Position numbers and translations under genes: made by a program. Source: Gracilimonas sp. (GTDB taxonomy: Bacteria > Bacteroidota > Rhodothermia > Balneolales > Balneolaceae). From it: a stretch of DNA of 64,000 nt. The notes below the pieces were generated by a model. The model ran no database searches and had not been told where the DNA came from. It saw only the letters and a list, made by a program, of their open reading frames with translations. This document shows positions 15,843 to 26,506 of this stretch, one piece after another (positions within the stretch are counted from its first letter, which is position 1; every line of letters starts with the position of its first letter). The stretch lies in assembly GCF_040218225.1 (NCBI RefSeq), contig NZ_JAVJQO010000004.1, forward strand, positions 496,001-560,000. Reading direction: 5' to 3'.

Positions 15843-18800
15843 ATGAGAGAGATAATAAATTTTCGGTCATCATTGGTAATATTAACCCTTCTTTTTACCT
15901 TACAAATTACGATTGTCGCGCAGACGGCAGAGACTACAGCAGTCAAGGACACGACTAAACATCTAAATATACAGCTCGTTGATGATGAGCCTGTGGAAAC
16001 GGGGTTTAGCAATTACGAAGATTTTAAACCCATGAACCTTCCCGTGTATGAAGAGCGGGCCAATAAATCTTCCGGGGAGCAGCTTATCTATCGGTATAAC
16101 ATAGAAACGAAGAAAGTAGACCGTTTCCGGGAGGATGAGATTTCGATTCAGAGCAAAAATAATTTCAGTGAAGGAAATTACCACAGCCCGATTGCTGATT
16201 CGAAGATAGAGGAAAATCAAAACCGAGAGAGGAGGGCTAAATTCAGTCCTTTGCAGCAAGTAACAGACCCGGAAGAGTTTCCCTACAAAATGAATGTGAA
16301 GGTCTTCATGACTTTTTCGAATGGAGATAATTTGGTTTGTTCGGGTTCTTTAATTGATTTTGAATGGGTGCTTACCGCCGGGCATTGTGTGTACAGTGAG
16401 GATGATAACCGGGGAGGTTGGGCTACGTCGGTAGAGGTGGTTCCGGCCTATGAAGACGGGGACAAGCCCTTTGGTGGAGCGATGGCAAAGAATTTATTCT
16501 CAATTTCGGGATGGATCGATAACGATGATTTATCTTATGATATAGGTTGGATAGAACTGGAACGGCCTGTGGGTTTTTTAACAGGCTGGTTTGGCTACGG
16601 GTTTGACAACGACAATGACTTTTTCAAAAACAATACCTTTTATAACCAGGGGTATCCAGCAGAAAGTCCCTATGACGGTAACTTCATGTTTGAGTGGGAC
16701 GGCAAGTTTGACTTCAGAACGTTTGCCTCAGAAAAAAACACCGTATGCCAGGATCGCGTTGGTTATGGCGGACAAAGCGGAAGCGGTGCCTATGCATTCA
16801 AAAGCGGAGATCGCATTATGTATGCAACCACGTCACATACAAAAGAGGATAAAGATGAGAACCGCAAGCCCCCAACCTGTTATACCAGAGTAACACAGCC
16901 CCGGTACAATACCTGGAACGGTTTTAAGAATAACAGCACACCCCAAAATCTGGATCTGGTCGCCATGGAAACAGACCTTTTGGCAACGGATAAGGCTGAA
17001 GGACAGGAAATAAGTGGGCTTTCGTTCAAGGTGTTCAATCGCTCTACCCAGCAGATGAACGGCAACTGGGATGTAGACATCTATTTATCGGATAACAATA
17101 ACATCTCAACGTCTGATGAACTGCTGAGTTCGCAGACGTTCTCGTTTAATTTTCAACCTTCAGCAGGCTTAACGGTAAATACCCAGCCTTTCAAACTTCC
17201 CGATGGGGTAACGGGTAAAAACTATCTTGGAGTAGTAATAGATTATGAAGACAGCAATACGGACAACAACGACACGGACGGTGAAGATGCTCTTGAAATA
17301 AATATCACAGAGACAGCTGTACTTACTTTCGAGGCCGTTGATAAGAATAACGATCCAATAGGGGTTGATTTGAGCATATTTCCGGATGACGTGCTGGATG
17401 AAGGATTTGGCACCACAACGGTTGAAAGAAGGTTTGCTCCGGGCACGGACGTAAGCGTTTATGCCCCCGAGTATTTTGGAACCGATAGTTTTGAACGGTG
17501 GATTTTACCGAACGCATCATCTTACAGTTCCAGATATCTTGACCTTAATCCCGACCAAAACGACAAGGCTTACAAGGCAGTATATGAAACACCTGATATA
17601 CCCGTGATGCCCCGGCAAATAAGCAAGCGGGTAATGGAAGGAACCGAAGCAGAATACAAGGTTCAGATCATCAATAAGAATAACAGCACGTTGAACTGGA
17701 ATGTAAGTTCGGCTGAAAGCTGGATTGATTTTAATTTCACTTCAGGGTCATTAGCTCCAGGAGCTACCGGAGAAGTGACGGTTTATTTAGGATCAGAAAA
17801 TACCACACCGGGTCAGCTGACCGGGAAGCTGGAATTTACATCCCCTGATGCCGGCGTATCCGCGCTCGATGTACCTGTATCTATAAGGGTGTTTGATTCC
17901 AACATACCCCCGACACCTGAAGAGGCGTTTCGTGCTATATATGGTGTTCCCTTCGACAAGTTCGGCTCAGTAATAGGAGGCGACCCGGATGAGAAATTTA
18001 TCTCCGCAGGTATTCCCGACAGAAATGAGCAGTTAGGGGTAGGCTATATTTATGAGTTTACGGAAGCCGGCTGGGGACAAGGAACCGAAATCTCACCTAC
18101 CGAACCAATTTCCGGACAACGATTTGGGTATTCAATGGATGTGCTGAGATTAAATGAAAATGATTTTGCCGCAGCAGGTTCACCGGGCACCGATCCCGAT
18201 AAACTGAAGACCCAAAATACTGTTCCCGGATCGGTATATTATTTTGAGAAAGTTTCGGGAGAGTGGCAGCAGCAAGCGAAAATACAAGCCGATGTGGAAA
18301 CCGGAGCAGGATATGGGGAGTCTGTTTTGCTGGAGCAGAATCCACTTAGCGGCTCGAAAAAACCACTGATAATTGCCGGCGCCCCGGAATGGGATGCGAG
18401 CGGGCAGACTAATGCAGGTGGGGTTTTTGTAAGTGAGCACGACGGAACAAGATGGAAGACGGCACCCATCACCCCAAACGAATCTGTAGCCAGAGATTAT
18501 TTCGGAGCAGCTATTGATATAGCCTTTTCAGATTCCCGCGGATTCATGGCGATTGGTGCTCCGGGTACAGACTCGGAAGTTTCCTCCGGGAAAGTGTTTG
18601 TGTATGAATATAAGTCAGGTCAGTGGGTATTCCACAGCATGATAAATGAAGACCTGCTCATTTTTGCTGACTTTGGAACATCGATAGACATTAGTGCCGA
18701 TGCTGAAGTTGGCTTCGAAATAGTTGTTGGAGCGCCCGGAACTACTTTGGCTAAGTCGGAGCCAAGTGGAGCAGTATTCAGCTACTCACTTAAAGAGGAC

Positions 18801-20513
18801 GAATGGGTGGGCAAAGAAGTACCGCTCAGTTCTCAAACAGTGCCTGTAGGAGGTCGCTTTGGCGAACAAATTTCATTGATTAAAGTAGCAGAGGAAACGT
18901 TTATGAGTGTTTCAGCACCTAAGGCTGGCTCAGGTAAAGTGTTCTCCTACAAAAAAACACCGAAAGATGATGAGTGGCAGGGGCTGGGTGTTATAGGCGC
19001 AGATAACAAAGAAACAACGGAGCTATTTGGTTCTTCATTAATTTCCTACATCAACGATGGTAAGCCTGAAATACTGGTGGGTGTGCCCGGATTGGACACG
19101 GAAGAAGGACAGGATGTAGGAGCTGTAAAAAGCTTTTCCATAAAGCGGGATTCTGAGCTGCCACAACTACAACTTTCATCAGCTAAACTGGAATTGGATG
19201 CGTATAAAGGCGAATCCAAAGACAAAAAAGTAATGCTGACCAATAGCGGCGGTGAAACACTTCTGTGGGAATTGGAAGAGTTAGAGGAAGCGCCCTGGAT
19301 TACCTTTGATAAGTCTTCGGGCTCAATTCAAGGAGGAGCGTCAGAAGAACTGGCACTTACTTTTCAAACAGAACAGTTGTCCCCAGGAGAATACAACACA
19401 TCCATGCGAATTAACTCCAACGATGTAAACGACGAGTCATTCACAATCGAAACCATTCTGTCGGTTACTGAAAGAGACAGTACAGAGTTGATGGCCGGAG
19501 AAGTTGTCAGCTCAAACGGCGATACACTTGAGGCCGGCGCTCTCGTCAATAACAGCTTTCAGGCTGAAGTTTCCAATAATGGTAAACAAGCAGTAGTCAA
19601 TGGTTTTCTGGTGGGTTTCTACTTGTCGGATGACGAGCAAATCACAACAGAAGACTCCCTGTTTGCTAAAGTAAGAGTGAACGAGTTGAGTGAAGACAGC
19701 TCGATGGTTATACAATCACCAATGGGAAGCCGGTTACCTCAGGGAATGAGTGCAGGCACCTATTATGCGGGAGTGTATGTAGATTATAGCAAGGAAGTTT
19801 TTGAGCTTGATGAGGCTAATAACATTGGAACAATGCAGATAGAGCTCATCCCGCAAAGAAAGAGAAGTCTCAGCATACAAAAAACCAAGTATCAGGTTAC
19901 CATCAGTGAAGAGACAACCGTGACTGAACAAGTGGTGTTGGTGAATGACGGAGAAGTGGAAATAGATTTTACCGTTCCTGAATTTACCGAAGATGCGGCG
20001 CTGAAAAGCAACACTGTAGCCGACTCTGCAGATAGCTCCAGGGTGATTATAAAAACCGTGAATCCGGCTTCAGGAACCATCGGCGCTGGAGATACGGTAG
20101 CGATAAATGTAGAACTGGATGCAAGCCATCTCTCTGCAAGCGGAATGGATTCGCTTTCCATTATCAGTAACGATCCGGAACAGCCAAAGGCCGAATTGGT
20201 ATTTGAAGTCATGATATCCACCGCTGGGGAGAAAGACCGTGAACTACCCGAAACCTTTTCCTTAAAGCAAAACTATCCTAATCCATTCAACCCAAGCACG
20301 AACATTACATACTCGTTGCCTACACAATCTTATGTTGATTTAACGGTGTACAATATACTGGGGAGAAAAGTCCATACACTGGTTAATGAACAGAAACGGC
20401 CGGGCACCTTCACGGTGAATTTTGATGCATCCGGACTTTCAAGCGGAGTGTATATCTACAAGCTGCAGGCGGGCAGCTACACCAAAGTGAAGAAAATGTT
20501 ACTGATCAAATGA
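15843..20513 (+). CDS. Giant secreted trypsin-like serine protease with FG-GAP propeller and T9SS sorting domain
   Basis: A 1556-residue secreted protein. After a signal peptide (near IVAQ-T) and a prodomain (about 30-140) comes an S1-type, glutamyl-endopeptidase-like protease (about 145-375) with triad H181 (TAGHC), D233 (SYDIGW) and S312 (GQSGSGA). A CARDB-like segment (about 390-480) and a BACON/Ig-like domain (about 615-700) follow. The next 400 residues are FG-GAP (integrin-propeller) repeats with recurring FG-x-S/A and VGAPG-type motifs. More Ig-like and CARDB-like domains precede the NYPNPFNPST sorting domain at the C-terminus. It is expected at the cell surface by type IX secretion, cutting extracellular protein while the propeller binds a partner or substrate. 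The triad is seen; substrate and binding are inference. Confidence 0.88.
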   Translation: MREIINFRSSLVILTLLFTLQITIVAQTAETTAVKDTTKHLNIQLVDDEPVETGFSNYEDFKPMNLPVYEERANKSSGEQLIYRYNIETKKVDRFREDEISIQSKNNFSEGNYHSPIADSKIEENQNRERRAKFSPLQQVTDPEEFPYKMNVKVFMTFSNGDNLVCSGSLIDFEWVLTAGHCVYSEDDNRGGWATSVEVVPAYEDGDKPFGGAMAKNLFSISGWIDNDDLSYDIGWIELERPVGFLTGWFGYGFDNDNDFFKNNTFYNQGYPAESPYDGNFMFEWDGKFDFRTFASEKNTVCQDRVGYGGQSGSGAYAFKSGDRIMYATTSHTKEDKDENRKPPTCYTRVTQPRYNTWNGFKNNSTPQNLDLVAMETDLLATDKAEGQEISGLSFKVFNRSTQQMNGNWDVDIYLSDNNNISTSDELLSSQTFSFNFQPSAGLTVNTQPFKLPDGVTGKNYLGVVIDYEDSNTDNNDTDGEDALEINITETAVLTFEAVDKNNDPIGVDLSIFPDDVLDEGFGTTTVERRFAPGTDVSVYAPEYFGTDSFERWILPNASSYSSRYLDLNPDQNDKAYKAVYETPDIPVMPRQISKRVMEGTEAEYKVQIINKNNSTLNWNVSSAESWIDFNFTSGSLAPGATGEVTVYLGSENTTPGQLTGKLEFTSPDAGVSALDVPVSIRVFDSNIPPTPEEAFRAIYGVPFDKFGSVIGGDPDEKFISAGIPDRNEQLGVGYIYEFTEAGWGQGTEISPTEPISGQRFGYSMDVLRLNENDFAAAGSPGTDPDKLKTQNTVPGSVYYFEKVSGEWQQQAKIQADVETGAGYGESVLLEQNPLSGSKKPLIIAGAPEWDASGQTNAGGVFVSEHDGTRWKTAPITPNESVARDYFGAAIDIAFSDSRGFMAIGAPGTDSEVSSGKVFVYEYKSGQWVFHSMINEDLLIFADFGTSIDISADAEVGFEIVVGAPGTTLAKSEPSGAVFSYSLKEDEWVGKEVPLSSQTVPVGGRFGEQISLIKVAEETFMSVSAPKAGSGKVFSYKKTPKDDEWQGLGVIGADNKETTELFGSSLISYINDGKPEILVGVPGLDTEEGQDVGAVKSFSIKRDSELPQLQLSSAKLELDAYKGESKDKKVMLTNSGGETLLWELEELEEAPWITFDKSSGSIQGGASEELALTFQTEQLSPGEYNTSMRINSNDVNDESFTIETILSVTERDSTELMAGEVVSSNGDTLEAGALVNNSFQAEVSNNGKQAVVNGFLVGFYLSDDEQITTEDSLFAKVRVNELSEDSSMVIQSPMGSRLPQGMSAGTYYAGVYVDYSKEVFELDEANNIGTMQIELIPQRKRSLSIQKTKYQVTISEETTVTEQVVLVNDGEVEIDFTVPEFTEDAALKSNTVADSADSSRVIIKTVNPASGTIGAGDTVAINVELDASHLSASGMDSLSIISNDPEQPKAELVFEVMISTAGEKDRELPETFSLKQNYPNPFNPSTNITYSLPTQSYVDLTVYNILGRKVHTLVNEQKRPGTFTVNFDASGLSSGVYIYKLQAGSYTKVKKMLLIK

Positions 20514-20634
20514 TTTGAACATGAAATGAAATCATAAGCAAGGGCAACAGCTGAAAATTTGAACTTTCAAATAGTAAAATCACGATGATACTGTTATAAT
20601 AGCACCCTGTTATTCATCAACTAATTAACTGCCC

Positions 20635-22185
20635 TTGTTCTACAGGCTGCTTACATTGAATTGGAGAATTTTTATCTCCAACCTGAATCGGTTTCAGTTA
20701 TTACTGACCATCGGGTACATTATGTTTTTGGGCATCATGCTGGTAAATCTGGCAGGTACAGCCATTGTTGTAGTAATGATGGATAGCGATCCCTGGATGC
20801 AAATGCAGCTTCCTTGGCTCACCCCGGATATTTATACCTTTATTCTGCTGGTTTTTGCCAATGCCTACTGGGTAATGCATTTCTCTTTCACCAACATGCG
20901 CCTGATGAATATCGAAGAAAACCGAAAGCTGCTTGGTTTCGGTTTTCCCTTAAAAAGGCTCGCAAAATATCTGACAATTATCGGGTTTTGCCATCCTGTA
21001 AACATCATCTACAATTTAACCTGGCTGGTTTTTTTGTTGATACAGGTACATGCCGCTTATCAGGTGCCGGTGGCGATAGCAGCTGTAGCTTTAAATTATG
21101 TGTTAATTTATTCAGTAAAACACCGGTTTATCCGTGTTGTTGAAAAGCGCTTTATTGCCGTTGTGATTGGTTTCTTTGTGCTGGTATTCGGTCTGTTTCA
21201 ATTAGTGTCACTTTTTGCATCCAATTCGACAAAGATCTTTGCGGAATTACTGCCTCAGGTTGAGACGGTAAATGCGTTTTTGTCGTGGCTACCGGGCGGC
21301 ATGCTAATCCAAACCGTAACCGAAGATTATGGGTGGATGAATGCGCTTACCATTCTCTTTTTTGCCATTGTGCTGATTGGGCTTACCGTTGTTGATCACT
21401 TCAACAAAACGAAGGAAGGGCTGTTGAACCCCGGACTTAAAAAAGCAGAAGAGGAAAGCAGCAAGCTCTGGACAATACTTCGTAAAGTTCTTGGGCGGAA
21501 TGCAGGAAAATATTACTTCTATGTGATGAAGCATCCCTACAACCGGCTGCAGGTATTAACCCTTACTATTATTCCGATTGTATACGTTCCGCTATTGTTG
21601 AATGTAGATTATGAAGTCGCTAAAACTATTTTAATTCCAACCATTCTAGCGGGAATTCCAGTGGCTCTGCTGGCTATGGGAATGGCCAATATGTATGGTT
21701 ATGAAAACCGGGAATTCCTGCTGCACCTTCAGTTTCCCATCAACTTAGAAAAACAGTTAAAAGAGCGCTTTTTAGGGGTGATTGTTTTGCCGCTACTGGT
21801 TTTTTACCTGATTACGCTGTTTGAATTACTTGTGATTCCTGAAATCGGTTCACCCTTGCAAATTTTTGTGGCAAATACGTTTTTCTTCCTGATGTTTATG
21901 CTGCTGTTTGTCTGGAGTTCCTATTTCCAATACCAAAAAGCCACCTATTCTTCATTCAGTTATAAGCACCCAATTATCCCCCAAAAAGTAACATTCGCTA
22001 TCTCATTCCTGATTTTTTCTATGGGATACTTGGTCTTTGTGCCACTAAATGGATTGGAATGGTACCGGCTGACGATTATGGGAACGGTTATTGTAATTAT
22101 GGGAATTTATTTATGGCGACACATGGATGTTTTGGTTAACCTGTTTAAAAATCGAGTATTGATGAGATTATGGAGCGAGCTGTAG
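20635..22185 (+). CDS. ABC transporter permease, multi-spanning
   Basis: A 516-residue integral membrane protein with about twelve hydrophobic helices and no enzymatic motif. It is followed by an ATPase gene that overlaps it by 16 bases, so the two form an ABC transporter of the export type. The start is a TTG; it gives MFYRLLTLNWRIF, a natural N-terminus, and no in-frame ATG lies nearby. The TTG falls inside TGCCCTTG, which is complementary to CAAGGGCA about 85-95 bases upstream. The cargo is unknown. Confidence 0.83.
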   Translation: MFYRLLTLNWRIFISNLNRFQLLLTIGYIMFLGIMLVNLAGTAIVVVMMDSDPWMQMQLPWLTPDIYTFILLVFANAYWVMHFSFTNMRLMNIEENRKLLGFGFPLKRLAKYLTIIGFCHPVNIIYNLTWLVFLLIQVHAAYQVPVAIAAVALNYVLIYSVKHRFIRVVEKRFIAVVIGFFVLVFGLFQLVSLFASNSTKIFAELLPQVETVNAFLSWLPGGMLIQTVTEDYGWMNALTILFFAIVLIGLTVVDHFNKTKEGLLNPGLKKAEEESSKLWTILRKVLGRNAGKYYFYVMKHPYNRLQVLTLTIIPIVYVPLLLNVDYEVAKTILIPTILAGIPVALLAMGMANMYGYENREFLLHLQFPINLEKQLKERFLGVIVLPLLVFYLITLFELLVIPEIGSPLQIFVANTFFFLMFMLLFVWSSYFQYQKATYSSFSYKHPIIPQKVTFAISFLIFSMGYLVFVPLNGLEWYRLTIMGTVIVIMGIYLWRHMDVLVNLFKNRVLMRLWSEL

Positions 22186-22928
22186 AAATAAAAAATCTGG
22201 ACAAGAGCTACGAGGAAACCCCTGTACTCAAGAACCTGAATTTGGAAATTCCCAAAGGAACCGTTTTTGGGTTGATAGGACCTAATGGTGCAGGCAAAAG
22301 CACCCTGATTGGAGTATTGACGGGCTTGCTGAGTTTTGAAAGCGGAGATGTAATTATTCATGGGATGAAGCTGAACCCGGTGAACGAACTCGAAATCAAG
22401 AAATTGACGGCTTCTGTACTGCAGCCACCGTTGTTATTTGAGCAATTCAGCAGCCTGGAGTTTATTGAATATGTGTGCGAGATCTACGAAGTAGAAAAAG
22501 AGGGATTGATTGAAAAGGCCTATTCCCTGATGGATTATTTCGATATCAAAGACTTTGCCAAAATTAAAGTGAATAAGCTTTCTTCCGGGAGCCGCAAAAA
22601 GCTGGCGTTTGTAACTTCCGTTTTAGTTGAGCCGAAGCTGTTACTTTTGGATGAACCTTTTGAGGCCGTTGATGTCATCTCTATTGAAAGAATGAAAAAT
22701 ATTATCCGACGCCTGAAACAAAAAGGAGTTACGATTATCGTGACCAGCCACATTCTTGAAGTAGTAGAAAACCTGTGTGACGACATCGCCATTCTGCACC
22801 ATGGCCACATTAAGGCTTATCTGGATTCCGTGAGCCGCAAAGAGCTTCAAAAAGACGCAAGCCTCCACGAGATATTTGAAAAATATGTGGAAGTAGAACG
22901 CAAAGAAGAAATCGTTGAGTGGTTGTAA
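22170..22928 (+). CDS. ABC transporter ATP-binding protein
   Basis: A 252-residue ABC ATPase that drives the permease encoded immediately before it. It has Walker A GPNGAGKST, the Q-loop near SVLQPP, the signature LSSGSRKKL (a variant of LSGGQ), Walker B LLLLDEPFEAVD and the switch His in VTSHI. The layout resembles CcmA/DrrA-type export ATPases. Translation is coupled to the permease through the gene overlap. It converges on the cytidylate-kinase-like gene, whose stop lies 13 bases away. Confidence 0.92.
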   Translation: MERAVEIKNLDKSYEETPVLKNLNLEIPKGTVFGLIGPNGAGKSTLIGVLTGLLSFESGDVIIHGMKLNPVNELEIKKLTASVLQPPLLFEQFSSLEFIEYVCEIYEVEKEGLIEKAYSLMDYFDIKDFAKIKVNKLSSGSRKKLAFVTSVLVEPKLLLLDEPFEAVDVISIERMKNIIRRLKQKGVTIIVTSHILEVVENLCDDIAILHHGHIKAYLDSVSRKELQKDASLHEIFEKYVEVERKEEIVEWL

Positions 22929-22940
22929 AAGTAGTTCTGT

Positions 22941-23654
22941 TTATACGATTCCAACTTTTTTCAGGGTTGAAATCTTAAAGCCGGTTTTTATTTCATAACC
23001 GCGGATTACAAGCTCTGCCATCTCAGTAATCGAATAGGTGTTAGAATTGATAATCAGATCATAATCGCTTGAGTTGTTGATTTCCTGGTTGAAATTATAC
23101 TTAGTGAAGTTTTCGCGTTCTGTATCTTTCTTCATGATAATTTCGGAGGCTTCCACTTTGGGAATTTGATAATCCTGTGCATAATTTTGGATGCGTTTTT
23201 TGAGCGGACATACCACACGCACATGGAAAGAATCTTTATGTTGGCAGATGTAGTTTGCTCCCCTTCCCACAATAATGCCGTTGCCAAATTTTTCCAGGGC
23301 ACGAACGGCCTTTATCAGAAAGATCAGATAGCTTAGGTTTGTTTCCCGGTGATGGATAAAGCCAAAAATAGTGTCTTCCAGTAATCCCCTGCGGCTCTCA
23401 TCTAAAGATTTAATAAACTCCTTATCACTGCCAATATTTTTACTGATCAATTCCAGCAAGTCTTTATCCCAAACCTTAAACCCCAACTGAGTGCCCAGCT
23501 CCGTAGCAAGTGCGGCGCCTTTAGCACCAAATTGCCGGGAAATCGTGATAATGGGAAATTTTTTATTAGGAACAGGAACTCCTTTTTGAGCGGCTTCTTT
23601 GCGAATCCAAAACTGGATTTGCTGTTCAGTGATCTGAGGAACTTTCTTTGACAT
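22941..23654 (-). CDS. Cytidylate-kinase-like family protein
   Basis: A 237-residue P-loop protein of the cytidylate_kin2 group. It has ITISRQFGAKGAALATELG as the variant P-loop strand-helix, WDKDLLELI near the substrate side and IIVGRGANYIC further in. These proteins are separate from the essential Cmk and their nucleotide substrate has rarely been tested. It stands alone, converging with the ABC ATPase gene and diverging from the kinase gene across about 190 bases of AT-rich sequence in which I see no clear motif. Confidence 0.82.
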   Translation of the reverse strand: MSKKVPQITEQQIQFWIRKEAAQKGVPVPNKKFPIITISRQFGAKGAALATELGTQLGFKVWDKDLLELISKNIGSDKEFIKSLDESRRGLLEDTIFGFIHHRETNLSYLIFLIKAVRALEKFGNGIIVGRGANYICQHKDSFHVRVVCPLKKRIQNYAQDYQIPKVEASEIIMKKDTERENFTKYNFNQEINNSSDYDLIINSNTYSITEMAELVIRGYEIKTGFKISTLKKVGIV

Positions 23655-23845
23655 GACAATTACCCATTAAATTAAATAACGAGCTTTTCTGACTGATGAA
23701 GGATTTACAATCAGAGTAAAAGAACCTTAAGTATTTAAAGAATTAATGTGAAGAGAAAATGAAAATAGATCCGATATAAGGGGGCTTTTTCAATCGGCTA
23801 TTTTTGTTAGCTTTAAGAAATTCGGGAATCAAGAAAAGCTACTTT

Positions 23846-26371
23846 ATGAAAAAAGCGGAGTTTGAAGAGCTGGAAAAAATTATTGATGAAGTTTTGCTCT
23901 ATCCAAAAAAAGAGCAGAAGGCTCACTTAGAAAAACTTTGTGAAGGGAACCCAGAACTTCAAAAGCAGGCCGAAGAACTTTTAGAATCAATCCATGAAAG
24001 TGAAACATTCATGGATGATCAGCAGAAAAATCTGAGATCTTTCCTGGATGATTTTTCCGAGACGGAAGCTTATAGCGAATGGGAGGAAGAAAGCTTTTCG
24101 CCGCAGAATTTTGGGGCTTATACAACCACCGGCAAGATAGATCAGGGCGGAATGGGCGTTGTGTATAAGGGCAACCGCTCGGATGGGGAGTTTGAAAGAG
24201 AAGTAGCTATAAAGGTTTTAAACAGGCGGTTGGTAAGTGAGAACTGGGAGAAAAGGTTTAAGCAGGAAAAAGTAATTCTGGCCAGCCTGGAACATCCTAA
24301 CATTGCCAAGTTGTATGATGCGGGGATAGCGCAAAATAACCGGCCATATCTGGTGATGGAATATGTCCGTGGGCTGTCGTTAAATGAATACGTCAAAAAA
24401 GAAAAACCCGGCCTGAAGGAGTGTCTTCAAAAGTTTAAAGAAGTCTGTGAGGCCATTGATTATGCGCACCGAAACCTGATTGTTCATCGGGATATTAAAC
24501 CTCAAAACATACTCGTAGATGAGCATGGCCGTGTGAAAGTGCTCGATTTTGGAATAGCTAAAATCATTTCTGAAGAACTTTCTGAAGAAGAAGTAGTACA
24601 GACCATTGAGTCGGGACGACTGCTAAGTTTAAGCTATGCCGCCCCCGAACAAATCAATATGGGGAAAATAACTGTAGCGACGGATGTTTACGCATTAGGC
24701 TTGGTGCTATATGAGATGCTTGCTCAGCAAAAACCATTTGATCTCTCAGGAAAGACATTGCAACAGGCCGAAAGAATCATCCTTAATCGGGAGACAAAAA
24801 GTATAAGTGAGAAAGCTAAGGTAAGTCTCAAAGGAGTTGATCCGAAAGACTTAGATGCGATCGTAAATAAGTGCCTTAGAAAAGAATCCGAATATCGCTA
24901 TTCATCAGCCCGTGAACTGTTAGACGACCTCGATAATCTTCAAAAAAGTAAGCCCGTATTAGCCCGGAAGAATACCAACCGCTATAAGGCAAAAAAGTTT
25001 ATTAAAAGAAATAGGTTTCGGCTTTCTGTAGCGGCTACTTTTCTGGTAGCGGCCATAGCATTTGGAATTATCTACAGTGTCAATATCACCAAAGAAAAAA
25101 ACCGGGCATTACAAGCTCTGGGAAGGGCCAAAATGGTTAGTGATGTGATGGTGAATATCTTCGAAGAGGTTGACTACACAAAGACTGAAGACCCCCGCCT
25201 TGCTACTAGCCAGTTTCTTGATGAGTCCCTGGCAATGGTGAAGTATAAGTTTGCTGATGTGCCTGGTGAAAAGGCCCGGCTGTTATTAAATTTTGGGAGC
25301 ATAAAGTTTAATCTGGGCGAACTGGAAGCTGCAGACTCCCTGCTTAATGAAGCATCCTCAATTCTGCATTCTCTGGATAAAGAAAATGAATATCGGTATT
25401 GGATTGTAGATGTGTATAACTCGAAGGCAGATTTGGCGAGGGCTATGGGGAATGATAGAAAGGCTATCGTCTATGCCGACTCATTGGAAAGTTTTTTAAG
25501 GGAAAATGAGGAGGAGATCAAAAATCTGGAAGTGGTTGCTGTTGACTGGCAGGCGTACCTGTTGTCATCTAAATCTTACAAGGCAGAAGTATATACTTAC
25601 CTGGGCGAATATGAGAAGTCAGACAGCCTGTACAAAGAAATTTTTGATGGATATGCAGTAAGAAAGGATACTCTTTCAGATGCGTATTGGGTAAGCAGAC
25701 ATGATCATGGGTGGCTGTTGTTTGATATGGGTGAATATGAAAAAGCTATATCAACCTTTGAGGAAGTTGTAAGCGCAAGAACTAAAGGGTTTGAAGAGGG
25801 CAGATTATACTATTCTCCAACTAAAGTAGCTGGAGCTCATGCTAGTTTAGCCTGGGCCCTGCACATTCAAAACCAGCAGAAAAAAGCCGAGCAACACTCT
25901 CGTAAAGCACTTGAAATGTATGATGATATCTTTGGAGATAAGCCAAGCATAGAGCGATCAAAGGCAATGAATGATTTAGGAATTATCATTCAGAAAAGTG
26001 GAAAGTATGAGGAAGCCAGGGCACTAATCGAAAAAGCATATTATATGAGAAAAGAGCTGTTGGGGGATAAACATCCTTTGACCTTAACAAGCGAGGGAAA
26101 CATGGGAATGGTTTATTTCTACGATGGTCAAAAAGAAAAGGCTATCGATTGGTTTATAAAAGCGCACGAAAGCAACGTTGAAGTTAAAGGAGAAAACCAC
26201 CCGGACCATGTTAGGGAGTTAAGCAATATTGGTGCTGTTTTTATGCAGCTAGGGAAAAATGAGCAGGCAAGAAAATACTTTAAGAGAGCACTAGATATTG
26301 GCGAACAATACTATGATACATCTAATGTGATTTACAGCAAGACATTATCAGCCTATAATTCTATCAAGTAA
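23846..26371 (+). CDS. Transmembrane serine/threonine protein kinase with TPR sensor region
   Basis: An 841-residue Hanks-type kinase. It has an N-terminal helical lead (1-85) and a kinase domain (about 90-360) with GGMGVVYKG glycine loop, catalytic K123 (VAIKVL), HRDIKPQNIL with D216, DFGIAK and the APEQ segment. A membrane helix follows (about 391-412), then about 400 residues of TPR-type repeats outside the membrane. Such kinases in Bacteroidota and planctomycetes are encoded near ECF sigma factors, but none is adjacent here. Targets are unknown. The ATG at 23846 (MKKAEFEEL) was chosen; a TTG at 23804 would add 14 residues of poor coding quality. Confidence 0.9.
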   Translation: MKKAEFEELEKIIDEVLLYPKKEQKAHLEKLCEGNPELQKQAEELLESIHESETFMDDQQKNLRSFLDDFSETEAYSEWEEESFSPQNFGAYTTTGKIDQGGMGVVYKGNRSDGEFEREVAIKVLNRRLVSENWEKRFKQEKVILASLEHPNIAKLYDAGIAQNNRPYLVMEYVRGLSLNEYVKKEKPGLKECLQKFKEVCEAIDYAHRNLIVHRDIKPQNILVDEHGRVKVLDFGIAKIISEELSEEEVVQTIESGRLLSLSYAAPEQINMGKITVATDVYALGLVLYEMLAQQKPFDLSGKTLQQAERIILNRETKSISEKAKVSLKGVDPKDLDAIVNKCLRKESEYRYSSARELLDDLDNLQKSKPVLARKNTNRYKAKKFIKRNRFRLSVAATFLVAAIAFGIIYSVNITKEKNRALQALGRAKMVSDVMVNIFEEVDYTKTEDPRLATSQFLDESLAMVKYKFADVPGEKARLLLNFGSIKFNLGELEAADSLLNEASSILHSLDKENEYRYWIVDVYNSKADLARAMGNDRKAIVYADSLESFLRENEEEIKNLEVVAVDWQAYLLSSKSYKAEVYTYLGEYEKSDSLYKEIFDGYAVRKDTLSDAYWVSRHDHGWLLFDMGEYEKAISTFEEVVSARTKGFEEGRLYYSPTKVAGAHASLAWALHIQNQQKKAEQHSRKALEMYDDIFGDKPSIERSKAMNDLGIIIQKSGKYEEARALIEKAYYMRKELLGDKHPLTLTSEGNMGMVYFYDGQKEKAIDWFIKAHESNVEVKGENHPDHVRELSNIGAVFMQLGKNEQARKYFKRALDIGEQYYDTSNVIYSKTLSAYNSIK

Positions 26372-26506
26372 GGAACTGAAGATGACTCCTGAAAAGAATA
26401 AGGGAATGCCTGTCAGGAAGTGTCAAATCCTTGGATAAAATAGAGATTTCTCCAAGTCATTCATTTATTGTATAATCAGGCTGGTTAGTAATAGATTATA
26501 TTATAT

